Shown here piece by piece: positions 34,401 through 41,397 of a stretch of DNA of 64,000 nucleotides; the first letter of the stretch is position 1; each line of letters starts with the position of its first letter. The stretch is from Dyella acidiphila. GTDB taxonomy: Bacteria; Pseudomonadota; Gammaproteobacteria; Xanthomonadales; Rhodanobacteraceae. Made by a program: the position numbers and the translations under genes. Location: assembly GCF_014863405.1 (NCBI RefSeq), contig NZ_JACZZA010000010.1, positions 62,001-126,000 on the forward strand, written 5' to 3'. The notes under the pieces were generated by a model, which ran no database searches, was not told the origin of the DNA, and worked only from the letters and a program-made list of their open reading frames with translations.

Positions 34401-34812
34401 TGCCTGCCTGCAACACCACTTTCGGGCTGGCGGCCTGCAGGTTCACCCCATAGATATCTTCCACACCGCTGGCGGTGGTGCTGATGCTGTCGCCGCTGGC
34501 GAAGTGATAGACCAGGTTGCCGTTCGCATCGGTGGATGTGGTGTACGCCGTATCCGCGCTGGTACCGGTCAAGGTGCTGCTGTAAGTGGTGGGCGCTGCC
34601 TTGGCCCTGGCCGCAGTCAGCGCCGCCAGGCTGGCCAGGATCGAAAGCGGCAGCATGCGCGTGCGCTGGCGCGCCCGCTGCCGTTGCAGTGCTTCCTCGT
34701 AATGCGCCTGGATGGAAAGCTGCCACGCTTCGGGCAGCTGTGCGAAATGCAGCGGCTCGCGCCGGTAGTCATGCCAGCGCTGGATGCTCTGCGCATCCCA
34801 GTCCTTGTTCAC
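31468..34812 (-). CDS. Classical autotransporter outer-membrane protein with non-canonical long signal region
   Basis: The 1114-residue protein has a GTG start with AGGGGG upstream. Residues 1-52 form an unusual charged extension (MNKDWDAQSIQRWHDYRREP) not matching the usual extended signal region, followed by a hydrophobic signal (MLPLSILASLAALTAARAKA). Residues 75-720 are a repetitive beta-helix passenger with many 'VTLNGN'-like strands. A serine/threonine/glycine linker (STGSTSTGSTSTGN) leads to the C-terminal autotransporter barrel (about 850-1114, ending ASAGVRVSF, the correct C-terminal Phe). It should be exposed at the cell surface, likely as an adhesin. It is the downstream member of one of the regulator-adhesin pairs. 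Confidence 0.87.
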   Translation of the reverse strand: MNKDWDAQSIQRWHDYRREPLHFAQLPEAWQLSIQAHYEEALQRQRARQRTRMLPLSILASLAALTAARAKAAPTTYSSTLTGTSADTAYTTSTDANGNLVYHFASGDSISTTASGVEDIYGVNLQAASPKVVLQAGSDGVGQLSVAALRPVAGAWGVAEGISVQGGASLTVNGNTTVHAQSDDAVPNSSSIGVNVYQASATFNGTTTIVTDTPGYSKGLNVYQGQVTFNGDTSITAQARGAATDAIYNSGGGRSSIVMNGNVTLVSYGIWPSDDVHGIYNDNVNSKLAINGNLSLTATSNGSTVMGIRNQGNLSISGNASITANGPRSAFGIDNTYRTSRLYVGGDLSVSVSNGTGYIPFGTPTGLSNLYGMGSSMTYAGAASVSITATTDSYAINNNGVVSFNNAGKSVVLRAGTSCASCTAYGIANNGGSVTLAGGLDVAETGGAHQYAIWNAAMDGVSAQLSVNQGGTQSVKVQGDVLTGKVSDGGTVYSGTTTLNFDDANSYLKGLVLADSGTSGTAVFAAGAAELSFTHGASWMPVGSGSMLTDFGAGSLAIGSGSSIDLAASWGSFSPGSVPAYSYRTLQIGSSDAHGASVQLADGAAFTLLSDIRNGQADKIVFTSGISSFAASGTLGIRIAYDPVLDATSWVNATALQKGVAIAASTPIVIADAGAAAGGTAQFQAVQGLTGQWKATYENALVQFSYTPQVSLSTDRKQVLLTGIDILGNNSGASGSTAASGTGSNSTSTGSTSTGSTSTGNTTSATGGSAGTGSSGSQAGTTVASSTKHLNTADVGVVPANGAAVMTPATGVMVAADTARALANAWQLDDAAVDRRSESLRLDQDDTAAVWTDAGGGELHGDGEDGRYRQSTTTASIGADRRSNYDGGTNTTGLVYTHDQSRAEVPNGSAELRGDSLGLYSSWVSAGGVFADLVARAGHWRSSYVATDAFGTAAARYRSPSASLSLRVGRRLRNQRGGYIEPQLQAAYGSVGHSSYRASNDVRFDVRQNHSFLSRAGLLAGQTLPGTGTVAADVYARAAVVHVVGASPDLTASLDGGTLPVLLPARHATTAEAAAGVQVALPGHWRVFAEAGHSSSGDTLPGGWRASAGVRVSF

Positions 34813-34973
34813 GGCGAATCCCCCTGAAACATGTGCGATACAGCCGTATCAAACGACTGCATGCGGCGGCGATTCTGTGGCGCATGCCGATCGGCGTCAT
34901 GGTCATTTGAGGACAAGCACCGGTGCTGCCGACAAGCGTCTGCCGAAGCGTGCGATGCATCACGCACATGGCG

Positions 34974-35009
34974 TGACGCGGGTGTGCAAGCGCGTCCCGA
35001 AAAGACTGG
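34974..35009 (-). promoter_or_regulatory. 36-bp element shared with the YadA-like adhesin upstream region
   Basis: Between 34974 and 35009 a 36-base stretch (TGACGCGGGTGTG...TCCCGAAAAGACTGG, shown on the plus strand) matches 41117-41152 at 28 of 36 positions. Both lie upstream of large adhesin genes in the same orientation, 162 and 305 bases before the starts. This is likely a common regulator site or promoter segment; the regulator is not known. Confidence 0.55.
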
Positions 35010-35291
35010 CGCATGTCATCTTCGGGATCTTCTTGCCTGCACGCTTTCTGACAGACTGCTGCACGTCGCGCAGTTTTCGAAAGCTTCGCGACAGATGCCG
35101 GCATGCGGCGACCGACCGTGGCCCAGGGTTCTCCGCGATGGTTGGCACCTGCTGCTGCCGCCGCTGCATGCCGGCATCCACTCCCCTTTCCCGCCCGCCT
35201 TCCCCAGCGGCGTTCGGGCAATCACATCCAACCATGCGCGCGATGGCGAGCGTTTGCCTTGCCCATCGCGAGAATTTCAGGAAAAGGACCG

Positions 35292-35789
35292 ATGAACAAA
35301 TTCGTGCTGTGTATGGCACTGCTGGTCAGCAGCGCCAGTTTTGCCGCCAATATCGACGTGCCGAAGGTCTACACCGAGGTGGCCGCAAAACCGGCCGATC
35401 CCAAGCAAGCGGAAATTGCCGCCTTGTTCGATCGATGGAATGCCACGCTGGCCACCGGCGACGCCGACCAGGTCACCGCGCTGTATGCGCCGGACGCTGT
35501 GCTCGAACCCACCGTCTCCAACCAGGTGCGCACCACCCCCGCGGAAATCAGGGATTACTTCGTGAAGTTCCTGAAGATGAAGCCGCAAGCAGTGATCAAC
35601 TACCGCGAGATCCGGCTGCTGTCGGACGATGCGGCGCTGGACACCGGCGTGTACACCTTCGCCCTCATCAGCAAGGATGGCAAGGCGCAGACCGTGCATG
35701 CGCGCTACACCTATGTCTACAGGAAGATCGGCGCGGACTGGAAGATCGTCAATCATCACTCGTCGGTGATGCCGGAAGGGACGCGCTAA
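35292..35789 (+). CDS. SgcJ/EcaC-type (NTF2-like) secreted protein
   Basis: The 165-residue protein begins with a signal peptide (MNKFVLCMALLVSSASFAAN) and then has the NTF2/SnoaL-like fold of the SgcJ/EcaC oxidoreductase-like and calcium/calmodulin kinase-association family (AEIAALFDRWNATLATGDAD, VTALYAPDAVLEPTVSNQVR, YTYVYRKIGADWKIVNHHSS). It is predicted to be periplasmic; the ligand or activity is unknown. The start has AAAAGGA at ideal spacing. It is oriented away from the autotransporter. Confidence 0.85.
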   Translation: MNKFVLCMALLVSSASFAANIDVPKVYTEVAAKPADPKQAEIAALFDRWNATLATGDADQVTALYAPDAVLEPTVSNQVRTTPAEIRDYFVKFLKMKPQAVINYREIRLLSDDAALDTGVYTFALISKDGKAQTVHARYTYVYRKIGADWKIVNHHSSVMPEGTR

Positions 35790-35902
35790 GGCCGCAAGCT
35801 GCAGGATTGGACTGACGAGGTGCAGCGCGGCTATGTGTTGCGACAGGCATCAAGCCCAAGTCTCGTCAGTCCAGCCCCGCCCGTATCGCGGCGGAGCTTT
35901 TC

Positions 35903-36193
35903 TCAATCAATCAATGCCGCCAATACGTGCTTCGGATCGCGCTCTATGGTGCGTAACAAAGCGCGCGCAGGACCGGTAGGATTCCGGCGCCCTGCTCCCG
36001 GTTTTGTAGCGCACCCAGCTCAACATCGAGCATTTTTTGCGGACTTGGCCTGCGACAACTTCGTCAACGCACGAATGCGCTTCACCTGCTTGGAAGCAGT
36101 ATCCGCTTTATGCGCTGGCGTACGCCTCCCGCGACCGATCTGATCCATCTCGGCAATGCTCTGCGTCAGCGCATCGAAAAGGCCTTTATCCAT
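35903..36193 (-). pseudogene. HTH antitoxin (NadS-like) with two compensating frameshifts
   Basis: From ATG 36193, preceded by a perfect GGAGGTGA site, the frame encodes MDKGLFDALTQSIAEMDQIG and VKRIRALTKLSQ, the N-terminal half of NadS-type antitoxins (family form: RALTKLSQAKFAKMLDVELGALQNREQGRR). A run of six T at 36033-36038 (six A on the coding strand) adds one base, giving TGA at 36020. A second one-base loss near 35988-35996 restores the frame, which then reads to a stop at 35903 (…PTGPARALLRTIERDPKHVLAALID). As given, the middle part is out of frame. No toxin gene is adjacent. Either true decay or a homopolymer sequence error. Confidence 0.7.
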
Positions 36194-36369
36194 GCTCACC
36201 TCCATCGCCCGGAAGCATCGTGAGCAACCGGCCATCCAACTGGCGCACCTACAAGCGCGCATGGAATGTCAGCGAATGCCGATTCGCCGGCTACGCCAAT
36301 CCGAACTTCTCGATGGCCTTGGTGATTCAAGCTTGATCGCTTGTCACATCGATTGCGTAAACCCAAGAT

Positions 36370-38718
36370 TTACCGCAGCGTGCCAGCCGCAGCATTCGAT
36401 GCGAGCGGCGCAGACGTGTTCACCAGCACCCGCTCGCCGGCCAGCCGCTGCGCCCTGCTGCGCGACGCCTGCCACGCATCGTTCTGCCGCAATGCCTGAT
36501 ACACGCTGGCCTCCACCCATGCGGCGCGCCAGTCCAGATTGCTCCAGGTGGAAAGCTGTCCGCTGACGGCAACCGCTTCGGCCACCCGCCCGCTGTCCAG
36601 CAGTGCGGTTGCATATTGCTGGCCGACGGCAACGGTAAATTCGGGCACACCGAGTTTGTCGGTGTCGGCCATGGCCTGCTTGAGCAGCGCCAATGCCTGC
36701 TCATGCCGTCCTTCGCTCCAGGCCTGCAGCGCCTGCGCGCGCAACAGCATGATGGCAATCCACGCATCCTGTCCGGACAGCGATGCGGACCACGCGCGCA
36801 TGGCGTCGACGGCCGGCGCAATCTGCGCGGTTTTGCCGTTGCGCTGCAGAGCCTGTACCTGGATCAGCCACGCCTGGGCATAGTCGTGTGCATTGTCCTC
36901 GCCGCGCAGGGCGGTGCCGGCGAGGGCCTTGGCGATCAACGGCAAGGCTGCCGGCGCATCGCCGCTCTCCAGTGCGAGCTGGGCCAGCTGCATATGGGCT
37001 CGTGCCGCTACGTCCGCCTCCTGTGCTGCATCGAGCTGCGTCAGCATCTGTTCCAGCAAACTCCTGGCCTCGGCGCTGCGGCCGTTGTCGGCCAGCGCAA
37101 GCGCGCGCGTCAGGGTGAGCTGATGGCGGGTGTAGTCGTCCAGCAGGTTATGGTCCAGCGGCCAGAAGCGATCGGTAGCCGCCAGCTCTTCCGGAAATTG
37201 CAGCAGCATGCGCTGCGTGGCGGCCATGCCGTCCAGTGCCACCGGCACCAGCACGTGCACGCCCATGCGCTGGTACTGCTCATACGCGCGCTGGAATAAC
37301 GGCAGCGCAATGCCGTACTGCTCGCGCCGCTGCGCGATCATGCCCATGGCGTAATCCACTCGTGCCTGCCCCACCGTATTGCCGGCGAGGTTGTAATTGA
37401 CGCGCGCCAGACCGAGGTCGGAAGCGGCCTCGTTTTCCTTGCCCTGAAAGTGTTCCAGGTGTGCGCGGTTCAAATAGGCGTCGGCCAGCGCCTCGGTATC
37501 GGCTTGGCCCTGCAGCAGATGGATCGCCTCGCTGAGGGCGGCCTCGCCTTCAGCGAAGCGCTGCTTGCGGCTGTAGACATACCAGAGCGCCGTCAGCACC
37601 TTGCCGCGCAGCACCGGCTGCTCGCTGGCGGAGAGCTGCTTGCGCAGGTCGGTGAGAATCTGTTCGCACGGCGCGAGCTGGCCGATATCGCAATCGAGCT
37701 GAGCCTGGCGAAATGCCAGCTCCGGCGTTTGGCGCAGTGCGGCGGGTGCGTTGTCGATCAGTTGCCGTGCCAGCGCGGGCTCGTTGGCCAGTTGCGCGGC
37801 TTCGATGCGCAGCAGGTATTCCGGCTGCGATTCGCCCGCGGCCTGGCGATCGCTGCCGCGCTGGAGACCCAGCTGCATCAGCAGCAAACCGCTGGCGTTG
37901 CGGGTCGCCACCAGCACGTCGCGATCGGCCGCTTCCACCTGCCAGTTGCGTCCGTCCCTGCTCCTGGCATGGAGCTGCACGCGCCAATGGCTGTCGACCA
38001 GGCTTACGTGCGGACGGACTACCAGAGCGAAGGAGGCCAGTGCGTCGCTGGTGCCGCCCTGACTGAGCAGACCCAATACATCGCGGCTGTTTTCGGTCGG
38101 CACGGCCGCATCGCGCAGGCGGGTGGAAATCAGATCCATCAGGCCCAGGCTCAGCCATTTCCAGTCTTCCTGCGCATCCACGTCGGCCGGCAGCACCACG
38201 GCCGCCCCCTGCTTGAACTGCAGCGCTACGGGTGCAGGCGGCGTGTGCTGCCGCTCCCACAGCAGATAGCCGCCGGCGAGCGCCAGCATCAGCAACAAGG
38301 CAATCAATACGGAACGCCGTGTCTGCTGTGATCGTGGTGGTGCGATGGCCATACTGCCGTTGGTATCGGCGGCGGCTTCAGTCACGGGCTGATCCTGCAC
38401 GGTCACCGTGGTCTCGGGCATCCAGCGATAGCCCACGCGCGCCACGGTCTTGATGTAGTGCTGCTCGTTGCCGTCGTCGCCCAGGGCACGGCGCAGACGC
38501 GCGATGGTTTGTGCCAGCAGGTTTTCGCTGACGTCGGCACGCCCCCACACGGCGGCGACCAATTCGTCCTTGCCTACCGGGCGTTCGCGATGCTCGACCA
38601 GATACACCAGGCAATCGAAGGCGCTGGCGGCGAGCGCGACCGCGTTGCCATGGCGCGTCAGCTCGCGCGCCAGCGGATTGAGATAAAAATCGTCGAAATG
38701 GTAGAGCGGGCTTCCCAT
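36370..38718 (-). CDS. ToxR/CadC-like membrane transcriptional regulator with TPR-rich sensor (copy 1)
   Basis: The 782-residue protein has an N-terminal OmpR/PhoB-type winged helix (residues 1-100: LVYLVEHRERPVGKDELVAA, then AVWGRADVSENLLAQTIARL and ARVGYRW). A linker, one membrane helix (about 145-165, SVLIALLLMLALAGGYLLW) and a long periplasmic part with TPR-like helix pairs (about 280-770) follow. Such one-component regulators read the periplasm and bind DNA from the membrane. Start ATG 38718 matches the paralogue; a frame from 38844 is open but unconserved. It shares the whole layout with the copy at 41398-43752 and lies upstream of the autotransporter in the same orientation. Confidence 0.87.
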   Translation of the reverse strand: MGSPLYHFDDFYLNPLARELTRHGNAVALAASAFDCLVYLVEHRERPVGKDELVAAVWGRADVSENLLAQTIARLRRALGDDGNEQHYIKTVARVGYRWMPETTVTVQDQPVTEAAADTNGSMAIAPPRSQQTRRSVLIALLLMLALAGGYLLWERQHTPPAPVALQFKQGAAVVLPADVDAQEDWKWLSLGLMDLISTRLRDAAVPTENSRDVLGLLSQGGTSDALASFALVVRPHVSLVDSHWRVQLHARSRDGRNWQVEAADRDVLVATRNASGLLLMQLGLQRGSDRQAAGESQPEYLLRIEAAQLANEPALARQLIDNAPAALRQTPELAFRQAQLDCDIGQLAPCEQILTDLRKQLSASEQPVLRGKVLTALWYVYSRKQRFAEGEAALSEAIHLLQGQADTEALADAYLNRAHLEHFQGKENEAASDLGLARVNYNLAGNTVGQARVDYAMGMIAQRREQYGIALPLFQRAYEQYQRMGVHVLVPVALDGMAATQRMLLQFPEELAATDRFWPLDHNLLDDYTRHQLTLTRALALADNGRSAEARSLLEQMLTQLDAAQEADVAARAHMQLAQLALESGDAPAALPLIAKALAGTALRGEDNAHDYAQAWLIQVQALQRNGKTAQIAPAVDAMRAWSASLSGQDAWIAIMLLRAQALQAWSEGRHEQALALLKQAMADTDKLGVPEFTVAVGQQYATALLDSGRVAEAVAVSGQLSTWSNLDWRAAWVEASVYQALRQNDAWQASRSRAQRLAGERVLVNTSAPLASNAAAGTLR

Positions 38719-39091
38719 GTGATTTTTACCGTCGTCCTGGAGGTACGCGACGCAGCTCGCCCGCCGAAAGACAGCCAAGCCTGCGCAAAGCCTACTCGTT
38801 TGCGCAGAGCGCGTGTCGAGGGGCGCGGAATGTAGCACAAGCACATGAATTTCAAAGCGAAACCGGCGACGGCTGCGAACCGCATCACAGCCGCCGGAAA
38901 ATGGCCCAATCGAACTGGCACTGGCGCCGTTACGGACAATTACAAGGACGTGCCAAACCTCTAGCCTTTGTCACGCATCGGCGTTCCGCGATGCCATGCA
39001 TCGATGCAGACGCCATGTTCGCGCAAGGCGTCATCCGCACGGAACGCCATGCACGACGATCCCCCTCACCGCCCGGGATCGTCACAGGCCG

Positions 39092-39132
39092 ATGGCGCCG
39101 GCGATGCCCTTCACATCGTCGGCGCCATTTTT
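39092..39132 (+). terminator. Strong plus-strand terminator behind the YadA-like gene
   Basis: On the plus strand ATGGCGCCGGCGATG pairs with CATCGTCGGCGCCAT (15 bp, one G-T pair, 7-base loop), followed by five T. It lies 12 bases beyond the stop of the minus-strand YadA-like gene, but the T-run is on the opposite strand, so it terminates plus-strand transcription that would run into that gene. No plus-strand gene is known upstream. Confidence 0.6.
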
Positions 39133-39144
39133 ACGCGCGCATCG

Positions 39145-40812
39145 CTACCAGGTCACCGCTGCACCGACACTTGCGCCGGCGTCGCCGCGCGTGTTGTCGG
39201 TGAGATTGAGTTTGTAGACCCAGCGCCCGCTTTCCGACACCGTCGACATGCCGACCGCCATGCCGGTCTGTCCGTGAAACGTACCGAAAGCCACGGCCGC
39301 CGCATTCTGGTTCGGGCGATAAGCCTGCGGCAAACCCGCCATGGCCATCGCCGAGGCAACCCCTGCATTGGCACGCACGGCCACGCTGTTGAGGTTCTGA
39401 CTGATCGCCTGCAGACGCTGGTCGGTGTAGCTGCGCGCCCAGTTTTCCGCGGTCTGGATGCCGCTATTGAGCTGGCCGAGGTTGACCGCATCGCCGCTCG
39501 CGGTGCCGTTGGCGAGATCGTGAATCTGTGCCGGCGCACCGTTCGCGCCCAGCGTGATATCGCCGTAATCGACGCTGCCATCGCTGCCGCGGCCGTACTG
39601 CACGGTGGCCGCCTGCACGGCATTGAGCTGGCCGACGTTGGCCGCATCGGTGGCTGCCGTGCCCGCGGCAACCTCGGTGACGCGGCGTTGCTGCGTAGAC
39701 GAACCGACCGATACCACATTGGATGCACCGCCGTCGCTGGAACCGGCGCCGATCGCCACAGAATTGCTGCCGCTCGACTGGGCAGCAGTGCCGATTGCCG
39801 TACTGCCCGCGCCGGAAGCCTGGCTGCCATTGCCGATGGCGTTGCTGCCGTTGCCGCTCGCCACCGCCGAAGCACCGGCGGCAATGGTGTTGCTGCCGCT
39901 GGCCGAGCTCGCAGCACCCGCGGCATTGGCCTGGTAATACTTGCCGCCATTGCCGCTGCTGTTGACCGTACTCACCGCCTGCGTCAGATGGCTGATGGCC
40001 GTGTTGTCGGCATCGAGCTGTTGATTGACGGCGCTGACCGAGCTGTTGATCTGGCTGAGCACACTCTGCACTGAGGTATAGGTGCTGCCGCCGTAGCTCA
40101 ACGCGGTGGTGAGCGTGCCGGTGGTGCTGTTGTAGCTGCTGGTTCCGCCCAGTGCCAGCGCCATGCTGTTGCCCAGGCTGGTGGCCTGGCTGCCGACGGC
40201 GGCAATCGCGCTGGTGGCGGCGAACAGCTCGCTGCCGTTTACCGCATCGGTGCTGCTGGCGCTGATGCGTCCCGCCGCAACATTGGTGATGCTGCGCTCG
40301 CTGCCGACATTGCCGATGCTGATGGTCGAGCTGGGCGCGGTGCCCGCAACGCTGAAGGTGCTGCCATTGATAAGCAGGCTGCTGGTGCCCACCGCGGCTG
40401 CCGTGACCGAACCCGAACCCAGCGCCACCGCATTGGCCTGCGTGGCGCTGGCACCTACGCCCAGTGCGAGTGCGCTTTGCTGGGTCGCCCTGGCGGTGGT
40501 GCCGATGGCGATGGAATCGCGCCCCGATGCCACTACCCCGCCCTGCCACGCATCGCCGATCGCAATCGAACCGGCCTTGTCGGCCTGCGAGCCCGAACCG
40601 ACCGCCACCGCCATATTCACGGCCGAACCATCGCCCGACGCCACGGCGCCCGAACCGAGCGCAAGGTCATAGTTGTTCTTCGCAGTGGCGCCGGTGCCGA
40701 GCGTGACACTATTGGTATTGGTCGCCGCCTGCGCATGCAGCGCCGGCACGATGGCGGCAAACACGCCGGCCCAGCAAAACAGATAATTCGAGCGAATGGC
40801 TTGCACTTTCAT
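39145..40812 (-). CDS. YadA-like trimeric autotransporter adhesin
   Basis: A 555-residue protein with a signal peptide (MKVQAIRSNYLFCWAGVFAA...LHAQA). Its head is built of YadA-head repeats (SVTLGTGATAKNNYDLALGS, GSIAIGD, DSIAIGTTARATQQSALALG, NSVAIGAGSSDG), with neck-like DAVNGSELFAATSAIAA and DAANVGQLNAVQAA, and a stalk (ENWARSYTDQRLQAISQ). The C-terminal YadA anchor (about 485-555, AVAFGTFHGQTGMAVGMSTV) ends in VTW. Three chains form one 12-stranded barrel. It is a small trimeric adhesin, likely binding host or matrix. Start ATG 40812 has AGGGGG, as in the other adhesin. It is transcribed toward the regulator-1 gene and away from regulator 2. Confidence 0.9.
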   Translation of the reverse strand: MKVQAIRSNYLFCWAGVFAAIVPALHAQAATNTNSVTLGTGATAKNNYDLALGSGAVASGDGSAVNMAVAVGSGSQADKAGSIAIGDAWQGGVVASGRDSIAIGTTARATQQSALALGVGASATQANAVALGSGSVTAAAVGTSSLLINGSTFSVAGTAPSSTISIGNVGSERSITNVAAGRISASSTDAVNGSELFAATSAIAAVGSQATSLGNSMALALGGTSSYNSTTGTLTTALSYGGSTYTSVQSVLSQINSSVSAVNQQLDADNTAISHLTQAVSTVNSSGNGGKYYQANAAGAASSASGSNTIAAGASAVASGNGSNAIGNGSQASGAGSTAIGTAAQSSGSNSVAIGAGSSDGGASNVVSVGSSTQQRRVTEVAAGTAATDAANVGQLNAVQAATVQYGRGSDGSVDYGDITLGANGAPAQIHDLANGTASGDAVNLGQLNSGIQTAENWARSYTDQRLQAISQNLNSVAVRANAGVASAMAMAGLPQAYRPNQNAAAVAFGTFHGQTGMAVGMSTVSESGRWVYKLNLTDNTRGDAGASVGAAVTW

Positions 40813-41093
40813 GGTGACGCCCCCCTGCGGCGTGGCACGACAAATTCCGGGCACTGCAAAACGGCATGGAGCACCCGGCACCTTGCAGAACATCCAGCAA
40901 GCTGGGATCAGTACGGAGGCAGCGGCCATGCGCCGCTTCGATGCGCATGCCCGCTTGCGCCTGGCGCGCAATGGGACGGTAAAACGTTCAAACGGTACCG
41001 ATAGCGCCTATGCCCAAAGCATGGATACATGTGCATCGTAGAGACGCCGGCACGCGCACGGCATGGGGAGACGCGGCCCAATTTCTGTCCTGG

Positions 41094-41142
41094 CGGGACA
41101 AGCGTTGTGATGCAGATCACGCGGGCGCGGCAGCTTGTCCCG
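41094..41142. promoter_or_regulatory. CRP/Clp-like site inside a 10-bp inverted repeat
   Basis: TGTGATGCAGATCACG at 41106-41121 matches the CRP/Clp consensus TGTGA-N6-TCACA in nine of ten positions. A perfect inverted repeat, CGGGACAAGC (41094-41103) and GCTTGTCCCG (41133-41142), flanks it. Clp, the CRP-like protein of xanthomonads, controls adhesins and virulence factors under cyclic-di-GMP, so this may govern the YadA-like gene about 300 bases downstream (minus strand). Function inferred. Confidence 0.6.
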
Positions 41143-41152
41143 AACAGACTGG
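41117..41152 (-). promoter_or_regulatory. 36-bp element shared with the autotransporter upstream region
   Basis: TCACGCGGGCGCGGCAGC...GTCCCGAACAGACTGG on the plus strand matches 34974-35009 at 28 of 36 positions. It overlaps the right arm of the inverted repeat and the CRP-like site. See the matching entry upstream of the autotransporter. Confidence 0.55.
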
Positions 41153-41285
41153 AATATGGCCCGCACTGCCATGTGCATGCATGGGTGGCGCATGCAAGAT
41201 GAAGGCGCATCCATCCTTATCGATGCCGACAGTCAGACGCGATCTGCGGCAGTAGCGTTGCGACCCGGCAAAGAGAGTGGCTTGC

Positions 41286-41376
41286 ACAACGGTTAGTTTT
41301 ACTCCCGTTATAACCGTTGTTTAGACTGGCGGCGCCGGTGGACATTCCGCTAAATGTCTTCCCGGCGCCTTTTTTT
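41286..41376 (+). terminator. Tandem stem-loops ending in a strong plus-strand terminator
   Basis: First stem: ACAACGGTTA / TAACCGTTGT, 10 bp perfect, 15-base loop (41286-41320). Second: GGCGCCGG / CCGGCGCC (41331-41338, 41362-41369), enclosing an inner stem GACATT / AATGTC, followed by seven T (41370-41376). This is an excellent Rho-independent terminator on the plus strand, yet no plus-strand gene precedes it. It may end a small RNA or block antisense transcription into the minus-strand regulator gene that stops at 41398. Confidence 0.65.
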
Positions 41377-41397
41377 GCCTGCACGCCGGCCATCCAA

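Larger units (their letters stand above)
40813..41397. other. Regulatory intergenic region of the YadA-like gene
   Basis: These 585 bases lie between two minus-strand genes and carry no credible ORF. They contain, from 40813 upward, the YadA-like gene's leader, the 36-bp shared element and a CRP/Clp-like site within an inverted repeat (41094-41152), a 10-bp stem-loop (41286-41320) and a strong plus-strand terminator (41331-41376). Confidence 0.7.

Noticed and set aside
33031-34827. Plus-strand ORF of 598 residues opposite the autotransporter
   Set aside because: Mirror of the repetitive passenger domain; composition dominated by A, R, G, D, no conserved motif.
34813-35291. A gene in the 479-base gap upstream of the SgcJ-like gene
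   Set aside because: Frames such as 34831-35295 (+) and 34769-35221 (-) lack domains, coding bias and ribosome-binding sites; the region instead holds the shared 36-bp element.
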